DNA of 64,000 nt from Macrostomum hystrix (lineage: Eukaryota; Platyhelminthes; Macrostomidae). The notes below the pieces were generated by a model. The model was not told the DNA's origin. It ran no database searches and worked only from the letters and a program-made list of their open reading frames with translations. The stretch covers positions 3,223,001-3,287,000 of the forward strand of contig CATNEN010000003.1 of assembly GCA_950097015.1 (NCBI GenBank). The letters run 5' to 3'. The translations under genes were made by a program, and so were the position numbers. This document shows, piece by piece, positions 22,701 to 31,116 of the stretch (positions are counted from its first letter, which is position 1; every line of letters starts with the position of its first letter).

Positions 22701-25700
22701 CCAACACCGCCTTCTTCACCGTGGTCATGTTGAGCGGCACGGAGCCGAACATGACTCGACGGTTGACAAACTGGACATTGGTGGGGCCGAATTTGGCGAT
22801 GCACTTCAAGTTCAAGTCATTTCCACCCTCCACGTGCAGTCGGAAGTAGCCTTCGTCTGGCGCGTTGAACGACGGGCGGAACACGACCTCGCAGTCGATG
22901 TCTTTGAACGCTTCGACAACACCGGCGCGCGGTCGGATCGAGAAGGCGGTGTGCTGACGCTCCTTTAGCACCGGCTCCCAGCTGAACTCGGCAGGATGGT
23001 TGAGCCGGTTGTACAGAGTGATGACGCCGCGGATGCCAGCCTCTGCCGGCTGGCCTTCGCAGGGCACAACTTCCAGAACGCGCGTGCTGAGTTCCAGCTG
23101 CACCGGGACCACCTCAGCCAGGGCAATCACGTGATTGCGGTAGTTGCCGTTGATCACATAGCTGACATTGCGCTGGAAGCGACCCTGCAGGGCAGACTCG
23201 AAGATCAGCGGCACCAAGGCTTTGGACTTTGGCGGAACCACTTGGCTCAACGGGCTGGAGTGACGCAACTCGCGACAGTCGATTTCAACCACCAGGTGGA
23301 TGCTGGTGTCCAGGTTGTTCAGCACCGTCAGCTCCCTAGTGACGACTGAGCGAAGACAGACAACGCCAAAGTCGATGGTGCCCGGAGTGATGACCACCTG
23401 GTGCAGCTCCTGCGGTCTGAGCAGCATTCGGCATTCCTCCTTCTCCTTCTGGCTCATCGGCACCGCACTGAGACCGTCCTTGGCTGTCTGGTTTGCCGCG
23501 GTCTCCTTGACATCCTGGATCTCCTTGGTGCTCAGCAGCTGGTAGAGCTTGTTCGGTGGCTCCGGAGCTGTCGTTGCGAGAGTTGTTTTGAAGTAATTCA
23601 ACATGGCTGCACACGCTATACTCCGAGGCATTAGTAAACTTGGTAAAATCCAATGAAATAGTGAACAGTAAAAATGGGTCTGGCTAGTGACTAGTTTAAC
23701 GTGAGAAAAAATAAATTTGCGTCTCGAGTTGATTGGGTGAAGGAAGTCTGTGGAATAAACAAATAAAACTGTGAACTGAACGACTGTCGACACCGGTCAA
23801 AAAAAGAAATATAGGATAGGAAAGATGTGCTTTGTTAGGGTCAGATTCGTGACGCAAATAATTAACGAAATAATTAATGGCCTGCGTTTTCCTAATGCAA
23901 TTGGCCAATTTTTTACAACTAACCTGCCCTGACTGGGTGATAATAGGTAAACTTGGCGTTTGCTGAAATTTAAATATTAATAGTACAAGTTGGTTACAAA
24001 AGTAACATGTGGAATGTTGTAACATCAGTCACAGTCGTGACTGAAGTGCGATTAACTTTCAATCGGCGCCAGGTTTTTTAACACCTTGCACACACACCTA
24101 ATTATCCCGTAAACGCATCTGATTAGCTGAAAACACATCTGATTACATTTTAGACCCCTGATTATCCAATAAGCACTTAATTATCAAGTAAACACACCTG
24201 AACATTGGATAAACACACCTGAAAACTGGATTTGCACACCTGACTACCGGATAAACACACCTGAATCCCGGATAAGCACATATAAATACCAGATAAACAC
24301 ATAGAAATACCAGATAAACACATAGAAATACTAGATAAACACACAGCTAACTTAATAAACACACATGTATATTCGATAAACACACCTGAATACCGGATAA
24401 ACACACCAGCTAACCTAATAAACACACCAGCTAACCTAATAAACACACCAGCTAACCTAATAAACACACCTGACTACCGGGTAAACACACATAAATACAG
24501 GATAAACACATCCGTCTTCCGGATAAACACCTACTTACCTAACAAACGCATAAGATTGTTCAGTAAACCACAATGCAACAAACATGATTAATCAATTAAT
24601 CAATCAATAAAATTAGTAAACTCACGCGGCGTATCCGGCCTAAGGTCTTCCACGCCGAGTTTGACAGGTCGCATGCCCATGGCTGGTATCATGCCCATAT
24701 CGCGAACATTTTCGTATTTCTTTAGCTTTCTGTCTCGCTGAGACACAATCAAATTCTCGGTGCGCCTTCGCTGACTGTCCGCGTAGCCCTGCTTGTGTCG
24801 GCGAACCTTTTCAACTTCGTCATCCTCGTAGGCGTAGTCGGGATCGACAAAACTATGTCGCTTCATTCTGGTGAACAGCGTGCTGGAGAGGGCATAGTCA
24901 GTAAGATGCAATTGATCAGTCAACAAGACATTCAATAAGATTTTAAGGCTTACAGTGGTTCTGGGGTAGATAGAGTGGTTCTGGGGTAGATAGAGTGGTT
25001 CTGGGGTAGATAGAGTGGTTCTGGAAAAGATAGAGTGGTTCTGGGGTAGATAGAGTGGTTCTGGGGTAGATAGAGTGGTTCTGGAAAAGATAGAGTGGTT
25101 CTGAGGTAGATAGAGTGGTTCTGGGGTAGATAGAGTGGTTCTGGGGTAGATAGAGTGGTTCTGGAAAAGATAGAGTGGTTCTGAGGTAGATAGAATGTTT
25201 ATGGGATAGATGGGCAATACAGAAGGGTTACTCTGAGCTCACCAATAATCCACATGCCGCTCGGACGGTCTTATACTGGCTGCCCTATCGTTGGGAAACG
25301 CTATTCTAGAATTTCCGATAGCAACTGCGGCATCAGCCGATAGAGAGGCCGCGTGCCGATGCAGACGAGCTTCGGTGTGAGCAACGAGAGCGGCTAGTGG
25401 CGGCCGAACTGGCCTGTCGTGCAGCTCGTTGAATTTGGTCTCAGCACAGAGGCCAACCTCGTTGGCCACCAGGGGATTGATGCCGGGGTTAAACCTACCC
25501 GGCGGCTGCGTGACAAACACGCGACAGGAACCCGACAGTCGCATGAATACCTGCGGGAGACGGGCGGTTGGCCAACTTTAGTTTGAGAGATGAGAGTTGA
25601 GACACAACAGAGACTAGAGAGAGATATGAGATGAGACACAACAGAGACTAGAGAGATGTAAGATGAGACACCACAGAGACTAGGGAGAGATGAGAGTGAG

Positions 25701-28700
25701 ACACCACAGAGACTAGGGAGAGATGAGAGTGAGACACCACAGAGACTAGGGAGAGATGAGAGTGCGTGTCACTCACCGAGTGAATGACGTCGAGTTTTCG
25801 AGTCAGCGGATCTCGTCTATCGTCGGCCACCTCGCCCAAGATGCAGATCTCCAGCTGGACGTCGAAATCGCCGAATTGTCTAGGGCAGAAAGTCACGCTG
25901 ACGGGCAGTTCCCGTCCCGGTTCAATCTGGCCCCGCTCCGGGCTGGCGTTGAAGTGGGCAATTTTGCGGAATGCGAACATAACTGGCAGGCCGTCCTCTG
26001 TTTGGTTGGCCAATGTGAATGCCGCATCGGATGGAGTGTTCAGCTGCACGGGGCCGAAGTCAAGCTCCGGCTTAGGCGACACGTGCAGCATGATGGGCAG
26101 TGCGGTGCCTGTCAGGGCCACCTCTAGCTGAGTTCTGTGCGAGTCTGGCGATGCAGAATCTAGAAATTTCACATTTTTAGTTTGATTTCTGTCGGTACTT
26201 CAGGAAGGTTTCAGTAGCAGTTTTCTTTGGTACTTCAGGGAAGTTTTAGGTGGGTGTTTTCTGAGTTCTTCAGGGAGGTTTCAGGTGGGTGTTTTCTCGG
26301 TACTTCAGGGAGGTTTCAGGTGCCTGTTTTCTCGGTACTTCAGGAAGGTTTCAGTTGGCTGTTTTCTTCGGTACTTCAGGAAGGTTTCAGGTGCCCGTTT
26401 TCTTCGGTACTTCAGGAAGGTTTCAGGTGGGTGTTTTCCAGGTACTTCAGGGAGATTTCAGGTGGCTGTTTTCTTTTGTACTTCAGGGAGGTTTCAGTTG
26501 GCTGTTTTTGGTACTTCAGGGAGTATAAATTGTTTTTTGTCCATTTTAACTTCCAAAATCATCCAGAGACTCAATGGAAGCACTCACCAGTTTGGGTGCC
26601 AACCAGTTGAATGTACATGAACAGTGCAAACTCCTGCTTTGGCGGACTGTCCTCCGTTGTGTGAAATGATCTCTTAGATTTGTACCATCTCGGGCTGAAC
26701 CTAAAGCATACTAGAGCCTTCTGGTAGGGCGCTATCGTGCCCTGGTTTGGTATCATGCAGACCAAAGAGGTCAGGGGATTGGTACACTCCTTGGCCTCAG
26801 ATAAGTTCGACGACTTGTTTACTGGACCCTGTGAATGGAGATTGGGATTTGTACTGTCTAACAGGTTGATGAGCGACTGTCTAACAGGTTGATGAGCGAC
26901 TGTCTAACAGGTTGATGAGCGACTGTCTAACAGGTTGATGAGCGACTGTCTAACAGGTTGATGAGCGACTGTCTAACAGGTTGATGAGCGACTGTCTAAC
27001 AGGTTGATGAGCGACTGTCTAACAGGTTGATGAGCGACTGTCTAACAGGTTGATGAGCGACTGTCTAACAGGTTGATGAGCGACTGTGTCTAACAGGTTA
27101 TTGAGCGACTGTCTAACAGGTTAAAGTTAGCGCTTGGAAGATGCCGCATCTACAAAAGTATTTCGATAAAAAGGTTCAGAACATGGTCTCACCGACTCCT
27201 GTCCGATGGCATTTTCCTCCAGTATTGACACGAAGCTCACTGGCTCTGGCGCATTGTTGAACAGCACGGCAGCTTCGGTTTTGTCTGTGCCATAGAACGC
27301 GGAGCCGAATTGTACGCACGGCATCGGCTCGCCAGTGGCCGGGTTCAGTAGCTCCAATTGGCGTTCGACAATGTCGCCGAAAACAGCGATTTTCTGCGGC
27401 TCAGGCCGGCCTTGCAGCACGGCGGTGACTACTTCGTGGAATTCGCCGGGATCTTTGGTGATGTAGTCGAACTGTTTTGCGAATAGGTATTATGAATGCG
27501 TTTATAATTGATTACACTGCCCCAATTGGGCCAGATGTGCAGCCGACAGCACAGCCGCAGCTATTGTGCGTCGCTTCTGAAGGCTGCGTACGGCTGTTCA
27601 GTCCATGGACTGGGGGGACGCGCACCCACCCTCAATTGCCCCAGCTAATGCTGGTACTCATTTAACAGCTGGGTGAACTAAATCAATGTGTAGTTAAGTG
27701 TCTTAAAGATCACAGATTGTTTTAGTGGAATAGGAAATCGAACCCCCGGCCTTCTAGTCCCAAGTCCGGTGGTCTAACCGCTACGCTACAACCACCTACT
27801 TGGCCATGAGTACATTTATTTAAATGTATGATCTGACTCACCCGAACCGGCAGCACAGACTTCGGCGGAATCGATCCGTGCGGCGGCAGTATGGACAATG
27901 GCCGATCGCCGTTGTATTCAAAACGAAATTCGCCAGGTTTTGAGCCGCGATTGTATAGCTTCACGTTGGTTGTGACCACTTTGTTGGCTACAACAACAAC
28001 TCCAAAGCTGACACTGTCGGAGATTTCCAGAACTGGCTGACGCGGCATACCTTGAACTGGTACCTGCAATAGTACCGATTTAATGACAAAATACATTTCT
28101 TGATAGTGATTGTTTACTTGGAATTCCATCATCTTAGTTGTCACTGTTTGTCTTTGACTTTTTTAAATCAATCGCATATAAAATAAACTAAATGACGTCA
28201 AATTTACCTGTACAACTTCGCCATCAACGGTAACAATTAGACGGTCACTCTGGGTGTTCTCATCAGTTGGCGTGTACTCGACGTAGGCCGAGTGGTCCAA
28301 GCCTGAGGCGACATTCTTATCGTGCTCCTTAACTTTCAGAGTGAAAATCTAAAATGAATAAATTAAAATAAATAAGTAACATAATATAAACATCGTCCGA
28401 ATATTAATAAGAACACAATTACTAACATCAAAAATGAGTTTATGATAGTTCTAACCAGAGTAATATGTCTCTCATTAATTACTTATAGTAAACATGAGCA
28501 TGTGTTTGAGATGGCAACAGCTTTTTATAAATAAAAGCCTATATACATATGTTTATGTATCTTTATTATCTCTAGTAAATGACAAGCATCACAAATCTTA
28601 TTCAGAAAGATAATGAATCCAATTTTCATTAGAGCATCACTACATAGTATTTAGAACTGAAAACATGCATATAGCTAACGAATGAGCTACATTAGAAAAT

Positions 28701-28999
28701 TGTTATGATGAAAAATCAATCGACATGTCAATAAGAAAGAAACAAAAAGGTTTTTTTAATTCTTTTAAAAAATATAGAGCACTTAGATTGCATAGAATTA
28801 CAAAAAATATAACTTTAACAATCTAAGCCAAAATTCTTGGCATCCTTACTTTATTCTGTGGGGCGTAGAATCGAATTGTCCTCGTCTTTTCGCTAATATT
28901 TTTCACTGAAACAAGGCATTTCTGAGAAACACCAACATCGCAGTCGAAAAACTGGATTATCCCAGGGTTTATTCTCACACCCTGGATGTCAACAGCCAT
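8662..28999 (-). CDS. CFAP47: CFAP47, cilia- and flagella-associated protein 47 (22 exons)
   Basis: Spliced gene whose exon ends all have GT and AG at the introns and whose phases all match. Exons, 5' to 3': 28999-28850, 28348-28208, 28063-27842, 27471-27193, 26828-26588, 26159-25777, 25550-25243, 24882-24626, 23606-22150, 22066-20634, 20423-19766, 19328-19151, 18919-17768, 17377-17094, 16591-16468, 16239-15610, 12450-12152, 12057-11685, 11442-10868, 10772-10369, 9836-9665, 8892-8662. The joined frame is 3317 codons including the stop. The human protein is about 3190 aa, so this is full length. The family is recognised from repeated ASH/MSP-like beta domains (FxPxxxGxF, NPLDVPV, NxxxxPxxF patterns) and one calponin-homology domain in the middle. 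CFAP47 is an axonemal protein needed for sperm flagella and motile cilia in vertebrates. The start is the first ATG, followed at once by VDIQGVRINPGIIQFFDCDV. Confidence 0.9.
9045..9605. other. Intron 21 of CFAP47 with G/C-run inverted ends
   Basis: The intron contains GAGGGGGGAATTCCCCCC near 9046 and, in inverted orientation, GGGGGGGTTACCCCCTCC near 9585. The two ends look like complementary termini of a decayed transposon of about 550 bp, but I cannot find a target duplication. Confidence 0.3.
10091..10252 (-). mobile_element. SINE family A, internally deleted copy in CFAP47 intron 20
   Basis: The 3' body (GGGCCAGATGTGCAGCCGACAG, partly shown here as GCCAGATGTGCAGCCGAC) and the tRNA head (GAATCGAAACCCCGACCTTT) are present. 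The middle between TTAAGTCCATG and the head is deleted. Confidence 0.75.
10868..12450 (-). CDS. CFAP47: CFAP47 exons 17-19 (residues about 2633-3048)
   Basis: Exon 17 (12450-12152) has WYSMELNVAPGEPMGRLEVT. Exon 18 (12057-11685) has ASH signatures: YRLSFSPALVEDTIGSVIFF, ELNLHATPPPLTVLEPMECE, LNLRFTPSDLGFAEHACRIT. Exon 19 (11442-10868) has IPFHNPLDVPVICDILLTDS and LDIPISFAPENMQQHEAVCV. Introns 17 and 18 are 94 and 242 bp and carry no repeats that I can see. Confidence 0.88.
12451..13006 (+). promoter_or_regulatory. 5' flank of the nested TRP-like gene with splice-acceptor-like leader
   Basis: AT-rich DNA inside CFAP47 intron 16. AAAAATATAGG at about 12940 could be a TATA element. Immediately before the ATG, TTCTAATCCATTTCAG ends four bases upstream of the start codon. 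It resembles a branch site plus 3' splice site with no visible upstream donor exon. That fits spliced-leader trans-splicing, or a 5'-UTR intron. Confidence 0.4.
13007..14887 (+). CDS. Intronless TRP-like cation channel nested in CFAP47 intron 16
   Basis: A 626-aa protein without introns, encoded opposite to its host gene. The N-terminal 280 residues look ankyrin-like (ALRPLDWGIFRGHVRVVEKL; NVFLMAIMFNAKRCCKFIKQ). Hydrophobic segments lie at about 284-305, 325-350, 379-402, 413-441, 452-473 and 534-563. A re-entrant pore-like stretch lies between the last two (NFAESFYQSFLLTLNVVNTG). The last helix reads LLVPTLFINFVTGLLSSVVS, the NLLxG-like pattern of TRP channels. The cytosolic tail is short, and no TRP box is obvious to me. 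It could also be a divergent relative of the TRP/PKD group. The Kozak context AGACATGC is weak. AATAAA at 15482-15487 could end a 3' UTR that contains two SINEs. Codon use is GC-rich like its host. Confidence 0.75.
   Translation: MQNFYKVNPASVTAKWKLKADNANDIKDFVNEKQWPLLIKCLLSDDAAALRRFSERLDTNWCKFVLSWDTNWKLRKCGQEFQRHQLRAFGPMKDHPYPTNVFLMAIMFNAKRCCKFIKQSAQGLDLAEVTEYGFNGYHVLFLGLHVLWPEEAHEYFNEQIDYMRFYLTDLFTSDQVARMSHSPNCLALRPLDWGIFRGHVRVVEKLMYMSHTLDSKAIVAGVMEHVQIDLSFSVSTSLKRNLTGLAIMSDLYGETNLANLKALGIFRRPLLIGPWIDAVFWRNTWLLIVYFVERLVHCALSLIFFNYEVGNSIIEKCKSGTGADSALPAGFLITIGYSLFASLWQTISSVLGERRKQCYRQSKGYQSFRRVGIRDALRWQLPYLISAANAVTIIYLAISPHLACSTLGTDHLRSIIGCLMLIYVLANILSVLLLSRLIMFMSKFINSFYKSFSMFANFLLCYILLLCIFARLFQASGRFVSPIDSSSTISSSCNGSQSDQRYLNFAESFYQSFLLTLNVVNTGTFSPLPDRVDLLVTHFVFILLVPTLFINFVTGLLSSVVSDTMDHDVEALYLLKLNFGEFAETTYFWLYRLIDRIRGSESKLVISLCMPLHLDSKSMFDIKETL
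14911..15475 (+). mobile_element. SINE family A copy split by an inserted SINE B
   Basis: The family A head starts at 14911 (GAAGGTCGAGGGTTCGATTC, B box). A short AGCATAGCAT-type microsatellite at about 14983-15008 replaces part of the body, and family A resumes at GTTAAATGGG. After the inserted SINE B, family A body resumes as CCTCAGTCCATGGATTGAAC at about 15456-15475. The flanks TGTGGCAACCTCC and TGTGGTACCCTCC look like the target duplication. Confidence 0.75.
15088..15450 (+). mobile_element. SINE family B, full-length copy
   Basis: The reference copy of family B. It has A box TGGCAGAGTGG, B box AGTTCGATTCC, then GGAGCGCAGCCGCGGAGAGA, TACGCCCTTGAGGG, AGAGTGTACACTGCCTGACG, GGCAGATGTACACACC, and a CCCGCAGCCCTCCTGCAATT end with an (ATT)n tail. 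It lies inside a family A copy. Confidence 0.88.
15610..16239 (-). CDS. CFAP47: CFAP47 exon 16 (residues about 2423-2633)
   Basis: A 630-nt exon with two ASH-like units: LEFRPKRPGVYPVTIILKAN and YPLTFRPTHEGETSGRLLLT, then TEHCYTLGGIGRKPLALDHL. It ends KFD G|GTAAGT. The joined sequence with exon 17 reads KFDGVIAFVADKDR. The intron between them hosts the TRP-like gene on the other strand. Confidence 0.88.
16324..16440 (+). mobile_element. SINE family B, head-only copy in CFAP47 intron 15
   Basis: Contains GAGGCAGAGCGCGTTTGCCT, a degraded B box, GGGGTGCAGTCGTGGAGAGA and AGGCTTGG, then stops. It ends 28 bp before the exon 15 donor site (on the minus strand). Confidence 0.75.
16468..17377 (-). 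CDS. CFAP47: CFAP47 exons 14-15 (residues about 2287-2423)
   Basis: Exon 14 (17377-17094) is charged and helical (EANKEVKEVLKIPLSNEYKE, ALLQAAQQHLSAKEVQRRRV). Exon 15 (16591-16468) reads RKFQFSKETIDFQVELDSPH and ends KKG in phase 1. Both junctions keep frame. Intron 14 (16592-17093) contains a SINE B copy that fills about two thirds of it. Confidence 0.85.
16684..17013 (+). mobile_element. SINE family B, near-full copy in CFAP47 intron 14
   Basis: Starts GGGCTAGTGGTAGAACGG (A box). It has B box AGCTCGATTCC, GGGGCGCAGCCGTGGAGAGA, GAGTGTACACTGCCTGGCGA and GCAGATGTACAC, and ends near ATTATTATG. It occupies most of the 502-bp intron. Confidence 0.85.
17768..19328 (-). CDS. CFAP47: CFAP47 exons 12-13, calponin-homology domain (residues about 1844-2287)
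   Basis: Exon 12 (19328-19151) and the first third of exon 13 (18919-17768) together encode a CH domain: NERILLAWLNHFYDNYRTRI, then WVINFDHDLLDGLVLAAVLG, then FDVQALDLTAPNPILLMLLC. This is the order of helices seen in CH domains, and the domain position (about 1873-1995) matches the single CH domain of CFAP47. After it come ASH-like repeats and a Gln/Lys/Pro tract (six consecutive Q, then KKKTKQGPPPP). Exon 13 ends GCC A|GTGAG in phase 1. Confidence 0.9.
19395..19540 (+). mobile_element. Degenerate SINE (family A-like) in CFAP47 intron 11
   Basis: A B-box remnant GGGAGTTCGAAGG, GACAATTTGTGTCCAAGAGTA and GCTGCAGCTGTG ... GGCTGCACATGTGA keep the order of family A, with most of the body missing. 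Confidence 0.45.
19766..20423 (-). CDS. CFAP47: CFAP47 exon 11 (residues about 1624-1843)
   Basis: It starts after CCCACAG with the codon split CG|A, then DMLSIVQRWFTNYGWPGGQF. A charged low-complexity linker (SDEQDDGRRKKTNAAAANKD) is followed by helical sequence (AERVKQIYWQHATLLTFLRS) and an acidic Gly/Asp-rich stretch. The donor is TACAAG|GTGCG. The helical part probably precedes or caps the CH domain that begins in the next exon. Confidence 0.85.
20449..20575 (-). mobile_element. SINE family B, 5' half in CFAP47 intron 10
   Basis: Reverse-complement copy: GGTTGGCCCTCAAG, GCCCCAAGCCTTCTCTTCGC, AATTTGGCCTCGCGAG and the A-box region GCGTTAACCGCTCTGCCAC. It fills more than half of the 210-bp intron. 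Confidence 0.8.
20634..22066 (-). CDS. CFAP47: CFAP47 exon 10 (residues about 1147-1624)
   Basis: A 1433-nt exon following an 82-bp intron. It holds ASH-like repeats (LRLSKRDFAFQLAPEAL, ILTLENTGDAAISWAVDLPD, VTLAVQFSPKRPGQFKARLP, LNLTPCPLHTPVSVQFSVLA). A low-complexity Ser/Thr/Pro-rich linker follows at about 21000-20720. It ends TAT CG|GTAGG in phase 2. The start at 22066 follows ATTTTAG. Confidence 0.88.
22150..23606 (-). CDS. CFAP47: CFAP47 exon 9 (residues about 661-1146)
   Basis: A 1457-nt exon holding at least four consecutive ASH/MSP-like repeats. Examples are VVITPGTIDFGVVCLRSVVT, PAEFSWEPVL with FSIRPRAGVV, RRVMFGSVPLNMTTVKKAVL with MELEPLSGVVPVGG, and EFNFDGVYVGASKSISFELV. The acceptor is GTGTGCAG (AG at 23608-23607) and the donor is CACCG|GTTTGT at 22150. 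Joined with exon 8 the phase is exact (486 codons). The open frame extends upstream past the acceptor, but that part lacks domain character and is intron. Confidence 0.9.
24095..24545. repeat. Degenerate 20-22-bp minisatellite in CFAP47 intron 8
   Basis: About 20 diverged copies around ATAAACACACCTGAATACCGG. Variants include ATAAACACATAGAAATACCAG and TAAACACACCAGCTAACCTA. Copy-to-copy divergence suggests an older array than its neighbours. Confidence 0.85.
24626..26159 (-). CDS. CFAP47: CFAP47 exons 6-8 (residues about 345-660)
   Basis: Exon 6 (26159-25777) encodes an ASH-type domain: LHVSPKPELDFGPVQLNTPS, FTLANQTEDGLPVMFAF, PVSVTFCPRQFGDFDV. Exon 7 (25550-25243) has FNPGINPLVANEVGLCAETK. 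Exon 8 (24882-24626) is basic and probably a linker (MKRHSFVDPDYAYEDDEVEK, DRKLKKYENV). The exon 8 acceptor at 24882 (CTCTCCAG) was chosen over the next AG because joining there gives TG|C (Cys). The other junction would give a stop. Confidence 0.85.
24957..25200. repeat. 20-bp minisatellite in CFAP47 intron 7
   Basis: About 12 copies of GAGTGGTTCTGGGGTAGATA. Every third or fourth copy has the variant GGAAAAGATA, suggesting amplification of multi-unit blocks. Confidence 0.92.
25595..25765. repeat. About 33-bp minisatellite in CFAP47 intron 6
   Basis: Five copies of a purine-rich unit (GAGACACCACAGAGACTAGG, GAGAGATGAGAGT). On the coding (minus) strand each unit reads CTCATCTCTCCCTAG, which is acceptor-like and shares CTCATCTCTCCC with the 16-bp satellites at 34.4, 52 and 59.3 kb. 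Confidence 0.9.
26193..26525. repeat. 35-36-bp minisatellite in CFAP47 intron 5
   Basis: About nine copies of GGTACTTCAGGGAGGTTTCA plus GGTGGGTGTTTTCTC. Two alternating variants are seen (GGAAGG for GGGAGG, and TTGGCTG for GTGGGTG). Confidence 0.93.
26588..28999 (-). CDS. CFAP47: CFAP47 exons 1-5 (residues 1 to about 345)
   Basis: Exon 1 (28999-28850, 50 codons) starts MAVDIQGVRINPG and ends RFYAPQNK. Exon 2 (28348-28208, 47 codons) has YVEYTPTDENTQSD. Exon 3 (28063-27842, 74 codons) has the ASH-like SDSVSFGVVVVANKVVTTNV followed by KLYNRGSKPGEFRFEY. Exon 4 (27471-27193, 93 codons) has FGSAFYGTDKTEAAVLFNNA. Exon 5 (26828-26588) has TNPLTSLVCMIPNQGTIAPY and ends in phase 1. Introns 3 and 4 hold a SINE and a 23-bp minisatellite. 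Confidence 0.88.
26862..27122. repeat. 23-bp minisatellite in CFAP47 intron 4
   Basis: About 11 copies of CTGTCTAACAGGTTGATGAG plus CGA. Nearly identical copies, so this array is young. The last copies carry a two-base insertion and a G-to-T change. Confidence 0.95.
27508..27796 (-). mobile_element. SINE family A, full-length copy in CFAP47 intron 3
   Basis: Reverse-complement copy with the full order: GATTACACTGCCCCAATTGG, GTGCAGCCGACAGCACAGCC, TTCAGTCCATGGACTGG, TTTAACAGCTGGGTGAAC, then the tRNA head with B box (GAAATCGAACCCCCGG on the plus strand) and the A box near CTAACCGCTACGCTACAAC. Confidence 0.87.
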
Positions 29000-30997
29000 C
29001 TCAATTTAAATGGAAGACAGTCATGCGTATACAAGTGCACACGGTAGAAAAAATTTAAATGGAACCCAATGCAGTTAAAAAGGCAATCATTTGCAGGGAT
29101 ACGTAGCAACTAAAAGATATAGCATAAATAGGTACAAATAATATTTAAAAGCTAAACAAAATCATATTATGACATACGCTTATATTTATATTCTTTTTTA
29201 GTCTTTTTGTAGTAAAAAATTTGTTATACGCATTTTAACGTTTACCAATTTATTTTAAATAAAAGAGTCGTCGTAACTCTGTTCATAGAAAACTAAAAGT
29301 ACATTTATTGATTACACTCCCTTAGCTGAAGCACTCGTAAATAATCGCAGTCTTTTTATATTCATCGACGTTGAAATTTATTTTTAACTAACAAATTGAT
29401 AAACTGGTAAATTGCATATGGCTTACACTAGGCTAAGTATTAAAGTTTTTGTCAAAGTTACTGGGTTCCGGTACGGCGGTACCTAGTAAAATGGGCGATT
29501 TCTTAGTTTCCCGCGTTAAATTATTTTGTAAGCCTAGTGTTTCAGCACCGTAGCACTATCGACACGAAAGACTAGCCAAATTAATAAGCTTCTGCTTATC
29601 TTAAATTATACCTAGAACCTAGAAGCCATCGACATTGACTTATGACGTTGTATACATAGTAGGGCCTAAAGCTTAATTTCCAAAATCTATCTATCATAGA
29701 GTAGATGTAGCAAAAGCGTAGCTGTAGTATTTATACATCAGTTTTCAATCTTTATTGTTCTTATTCAATATTCACCTTTGTCACTACAGTCATAGATAGA
29801 CACCTTACACTGCTTGGTTACACATTGAGTCATTAAATTTATCATTTAATAAGCACATATGTGACCAGTCTTGATGGTGAACCATCTTGTCTTCTGTGCC
29901 TATAAGCAATAGGCCTATTACTAAATACACACTGCATAATTTTGAATTTATATCAAAACATAAAACTGCTTTGATAGGATTTGCTTTTTTGTTGGTTATC
30001 ACTAGGCTTATAGCCTATAGCCTGGCAGACTGCCAAGTCATACTATACCATGCCATGCTATATTACTTAATTAGCCTTTATACTATAATAATAGCTATTG
30101 GTTATTGTAGTTTTTTATTTTATTAGGACCTGTAAGCCAGTCTTTTATTCCAAATCATATTATTATTATTATTATATATATTAGCATAGCTATATAGGCC
30201 TATAGGATATATAGAAATATGTATATATATTTATATATTATTAAAATTGTTTAAATAGTTTTAATAAAATAGCAGCACCAGTGACACCACCTCTACATTT
30301 TTTTTATTTATTTAATACATAAACTGTAGTTATGCATGTATAGATAAGGTACACAGGCTCTTTTGCAGTTTTGCACATTCCATTTTTATATGTAAAGTGT
30401 ATGGTAACAAAGTGGAATAAAGTGATTACAATTTTTTAAATGATGCTAAACTCAACACGACATCAGATTTCAATGAAGGCTATTGCTAATAACTTGATTG
30501 ATGTCTATTATTATATTCTTCAAATTTGTAGGCCCACTTGAAAGCCAAGCTCCATGCCATACATGAAACATCAAAACCCTTTAATTGGCTTGACAAATTT
30601 ATTTTAATAATAATAAAAAATCACTTAATATGTGAAATTTTAAGATTGCCAGTACTTTCTTTTAGCATTAGTACAGTATAAGCTTATATCTTCCTAATTA
30701 TACTATATCATGTTATAAAATGTGTCCATGTATTTTAGTTCCTTATTACATTCTATGTAAGCAGTGCACAAAAATAAATCAAGCTATATTCTTCACTTTG
30801 GATCATGTGGATTATACCAGAAATTTTTTAAATAATTTTTTTAGCTAAAATTTCTTTTGTATAGTTTGTGTAGAAGTCAGTATCAGTTTTCTGGTGTAAA
30901 CTGGGCATAGTTTGAGTTAACTGAATGTTGCTATAACTAGTTGGAGTAAAATGCTAATTCTTAATAAAAAAGACAAATGACCTATTCGACCAAGGCT
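29000..30997. other. AT-rich divergent intergenic region (CFAP47 / USP)
   Basis: 2 kb between two head-to-head genes. Apart from the USP TATA box at its right edge I see no element. Short ATT/TAT runs near 30160-30240. It should contain the CFAP47 promoter. Confidence 0.4.
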
Positions 30998-31005
30998 TAT
31001 AAAAG
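30998..31005 (+). promoter_or_regulatory. TATA box of the USP gene
   Basis: TATAAAAG at 30998-31005 places a start site near 31030 and gives a leader of about 85 nt before the ATG at 31117. Confidence 0.55.
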
Positions 31006-31116
31006 ATAAAATGCATCATTGCAGGCCACCGAATTTGCGCTAAGCTGGTTGCAACTGACAGACACTACCTATTATTATTTAGACCTTGTCACTTTAATTA
31101 GCGATACACACAGGCG

